NCBI GenBank assembly: GCA_036499395.1
Contig: DASYDW010000095.1
Coordinates: 62,001-126,000, forward strand
DNA length: 64,000 nt
Direction: 5' to 3'
From: Pirellulales bacterium
GTDB taxonomy: Bacteria; Planctomycetota; Planctomycetia; Pirellulales; JACPPG01
Within the stretch, counting starts at the first letter, position 1. Each line of letters starts with the position of its first letter. Positions 62,534 to 64,000 of this stretch are shown here, piece by piece. Below the pieces are notes generated by a model. It ran no database searches. It saw only the letters and a list, made by a program, of their open reading frames with translations, and was not told the DNA's origin. A program made the position numbers and the translations under genes.

Positions 62534-62920
62534 ATGATGCGCGTGTGGATCATCGACGATCAGGAATACATGCGCACGAAAACCGTGCCGAAGATCGTGC
62601 GCGACCGCTGGCCCGATTCCGACATCACGGCGTTCAATAATCTGGCCGCGGCGCTGTACTACACGGGCTCGACCGACCTGATCATCATCGATATCACGGC
62701 CGTTTGTCCCATCGAGCGCGCGCAGCTGGCCTATGGCCCGATCTGCCAGTTGATCGACAAGCATCCGGGCACGACGGTGATCATCAATTCGGCGCTGCCG
62801 CGCTACGTGACGGATGTGGTGCGCCGCGAGGTGCTGGAGTTCTCGCCCGACGCGCACGTCCTGCTCTGCGGCTTCCCATTCGACGTGAACCTGCCGAAGG
62901 TGTTAGCCGAGATCACGTAG
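62534..62920 (+). CDS. Atypical response-regulator receiver-like protein
   Basis: A 128-residue stand-alone receiver-like domain. The acidic pair is in WIIDDQEYMR, the phosphoacceptor-like position in DLIIIDITAVCP, and TTVIINSAL is the strand 4 region. The lysine usually found after strand 5 is not visible (it reads LLCGFPFD), and the sequence after the aspartate (CPIERAQ) is unusual. So it may be a phosphorylatable but divergent receiver, or a degenerate one. ATG at 62534 is chosen. It is followed by a NarL-type regulator gene on the other strand; no histidine kinase is near. Confidence 0.65.
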   Translation: MMRVWIIDDQEYMRTKTVPKIVRDRWPDSDITAFNNLAAALYYTGSTDLIIIDITAVCPIERAQLAYGPICQLIDKHPGTTVIINSALPRYVTDVVRREVLEFSPDAHVLLCGFPFDVNLPKVLAEIT

Positions 62921-63000
62921 GGTACCCTGGATGCACCAGAACAACCCTCGATTCGATGGTGCACAAAATGCACCCTACGAATGCTTCGTACCGCCAGTGA

Positions 63001-63639
63001 CTACACGATTCCCTTTCGCACGGCCCATACCGCGGCCTGGGTGCGATCGTTGACGCCGATCTTGCGCAGTACGTGTTGCACGTGTTCCTTGACGGTCTCG
63101 ACGCTGATCGTCAGGCTCTTGGCGATTTCCTTGTTCGATAGCCCCAGTGCCAGATGGCGCAGGACCTGTGTCTCGCGCTGCGTGAGCGAGGCTTCGTCGT
63201 CCTCGGTCTTCTTGCGCGTAGCCATCGTGCCGGCGACCTTGCTCAATTCTCCGTGGTCGCTCGAACCATCACGCGTGGCCACGGCATGGATCGTTTCCAA
63301 CAATTGTTCGCGCGTGCAACCCTTCAGCAGGTAGTCGCTCGCGCCCAACGCATTGGCTCGCGCGATGTAGGTCGGGTTGTCGAATGCCGAGAGCATGACG
63401 ACGCGCGTGTCGGGCAGGTCCTTATGAATCTGCTCGAGCGCCGTCAAACCGTCGTCGCCGCCATCCATCATGCGGATATCCAGCAGCGCCACATCGGGCC
63501 GATGCCGATGGGCCATCTCGATTGCTTCGCTGGGATGGCTCGCCTCGCAGATAATTTCCACGTCGGTACCGGCCAGCAGGCTTGCCAATCCTTGCCGCAC
63601 TACTTCGTGGTCATCCGCGATCAATAGCCGTACGGTCAT
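63001..63639 (-). CDS. NarL/FixJ-type response regulator
   Basis: A 212-residue two-component regulator. Residues about 1-120 are the receiver (LLIADDHEVV, acceptor Asp in ALLDIRMMDGG, MLSAFDNP, KGCTREQL), and about 145-212 are the LuxR-type HTH, EASLTQRETQVLRHLALGLSNKEIAKSLTISVETVKEHVQHVLRKIGV. The start ATG at 63639 has a strong GGAGGAGGG site 6 bases upstream. The cognate kinase is not in the window, though it could be just past the right edge. An interrupted hairpin lies in the leader at 63671-63699. Confidence 0.93.
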   Translation of the reverse strand: MTVRLLIADDHEVVRQGLASLLAGTDVEIICEASHPSEAIEMAHRHRPDVALLDIRMMDGGDDGLTALEQIHKDLPDTRVVMLSAFDNPTYIARANALGASDYLLKGCTREQLLETIHAVATRDGSSDHGELSKVAGTMATRKKTEDDEASLTQRETQVLRHLALGLSNKEIAKSLTISVETVKEHVQHVLRKIGVNDRTQAAVWAVRKGIV

Positions 63640-64000
63640 CAGAACCCTCCTCCTCGACGAAGCGTACAGAGCACAAGGGCCGAAGGCCCTGAAGTGTGCC
63701 CCTCAGAATATTAGCCTAGCTGGCCGTCGCGGACCGAACAACCGGCATCATCCCGTCTGGCCGGCTGATTCGTCTGATGTCTCGATCCGCAGCGGTGTTG
63801 CCGCTTTGACCTGACACAGCGCGTGACGTAGATATTTGACGACAGTCGCGGTCCCTTCTCCCCACGGGCCTTGCCCGAACTGCGCCTGTTACCTCGTGGT
63901 GGCCCAGCCACTGGGGGGAACGAGTTGGATTGGAAACGATTAGAGCGGTCGTCACGGCCGGCACTTCGCGGGAGGTGCTGCTGAAACAGGCGGACCGTTG
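63640..64000. other. Right-edge region with leader hairpin and possible partial gene
   Basis: A hairpin, GCACA then AGGGCC-GAA-GGCCCT, then TGTGC (63671-63699), lies 32 bases before the response-regulator start. No full-length gene is seen. A plus-strand frame starting TTG at 63930 is open to the edge (ETIRAVVTAGTSREVLLKQAD) and may be the start of a gene. Confidence 0.35.
63930..64000 (+). CDS. Possible partial gene at the right edge
   Basis: An open frame of 23 codons beginning TTG at 63930 and reaching the window edge, reading METIRAVVTAGTSREVLLKQADR. The composition is protein-like, but no ribosome site is strong and 23 residues cannot be assigned. Confidence 0.25.
   Translation, partial: METIRAVVTAGTSREVLLKQADR

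Noticed and set aside
1-64000. CRISPR array, prophage or insertion sequence
   Set aside because: No regularly spaced direct repeats of CRISPR type, no transposase, and no phage structural genes were found on either strand.

Overview
The window is a GC-rich chromosomal segment whose gene content points to a member of the Planctomycetota, probably a Pirellulales-like environmental lineage. The markers are a cytochrome c/WD40 protein beside a DUF1549/DUF1553 (PSCyt2/PSD1) protein, a membrane-anchored formylglycine-generating enzyme, a formylmethanofuran dehydrogenase subunit C homologue (tetrahydromethanopterin C1 pathway), C45-family secreted hydrolases and several small planctomycete-type proteins with no known function. 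There is no phage, insertion sequence, CRISPR array, rRNA or complete tRNA. This placement is inferred from gene families read by eye; no database search was run.

Layout. 1-8.5 kb (+): a haem-binding PSCyt pair, then small membrane-anchored or hypothetical proteins, including two paralogues (5346 and 7352) sharing an N-terminal membrane segment. 8.6-15.5 kb: a cysteine-rich secreted protein, then a divergent cluster made of a cyanophycin-synthetase-like enzyme (-), an ABC exporter with an N-terminal PH-like domain (+) and a DUF1854 protein (+), closed by a hairpin terminator. 15.0-22 kb: hot-dog thioesterase, sodium-dependent transporter, SppA-type signal peptide peptidase and a large secreted C45-family protein. 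22-24.8 kb (-): ArsR regulator, small membrane protein and M20 amidohydrolase.

24.9-31.2 kb (-) is a surface polysaccharide operon, transcribed in the order GT39-like transferase, WecA-like initiating transferase, Wzm permease, Wzt ATPase, GT2 transferase. 31.6-38.8 kb holds an EEP-family nuclease or phosphatase, a transglutaminase-like protein, two SDRs, MiaE and 3-isopropylmalate dehydrogenase. 38.9-42.5 kb is an accessory patch: a UPF0175 antitoxin with an internally deleted toxin, small membrane proteins, a nuclease and an HNH protein. 42.5-48.9 kb (-) carries CorA, an MscK-type channel and the formylglycine-generating enzyme.

49.1-53.3 kb (+) is a tight run: CobL, LmbE deacetylase, HAD hydrolase, FhcC, then a small protein plus HNH pair. 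53.3-60 kb (-) has a choloylglycine-hydrolase-like protein, an ABC-2 permease and two tandem beta-barrel-like proteins. 60.1-64 kb holds a BshB1-like deacetylase, XerC, an atypical receiver protein and a NarL-type response regulator.

The most interesting system is the cyanophycin-synthetase-like/ABC exporter/DUF1854 cluster (9.6-14.9 kb), which looks like a peptide-polymer synthesis and transport module with a synthetase lacking its last domain. The intergenic regions also carry at least two families of dispersed hairpin-forming repeats, each with two copies in this window.
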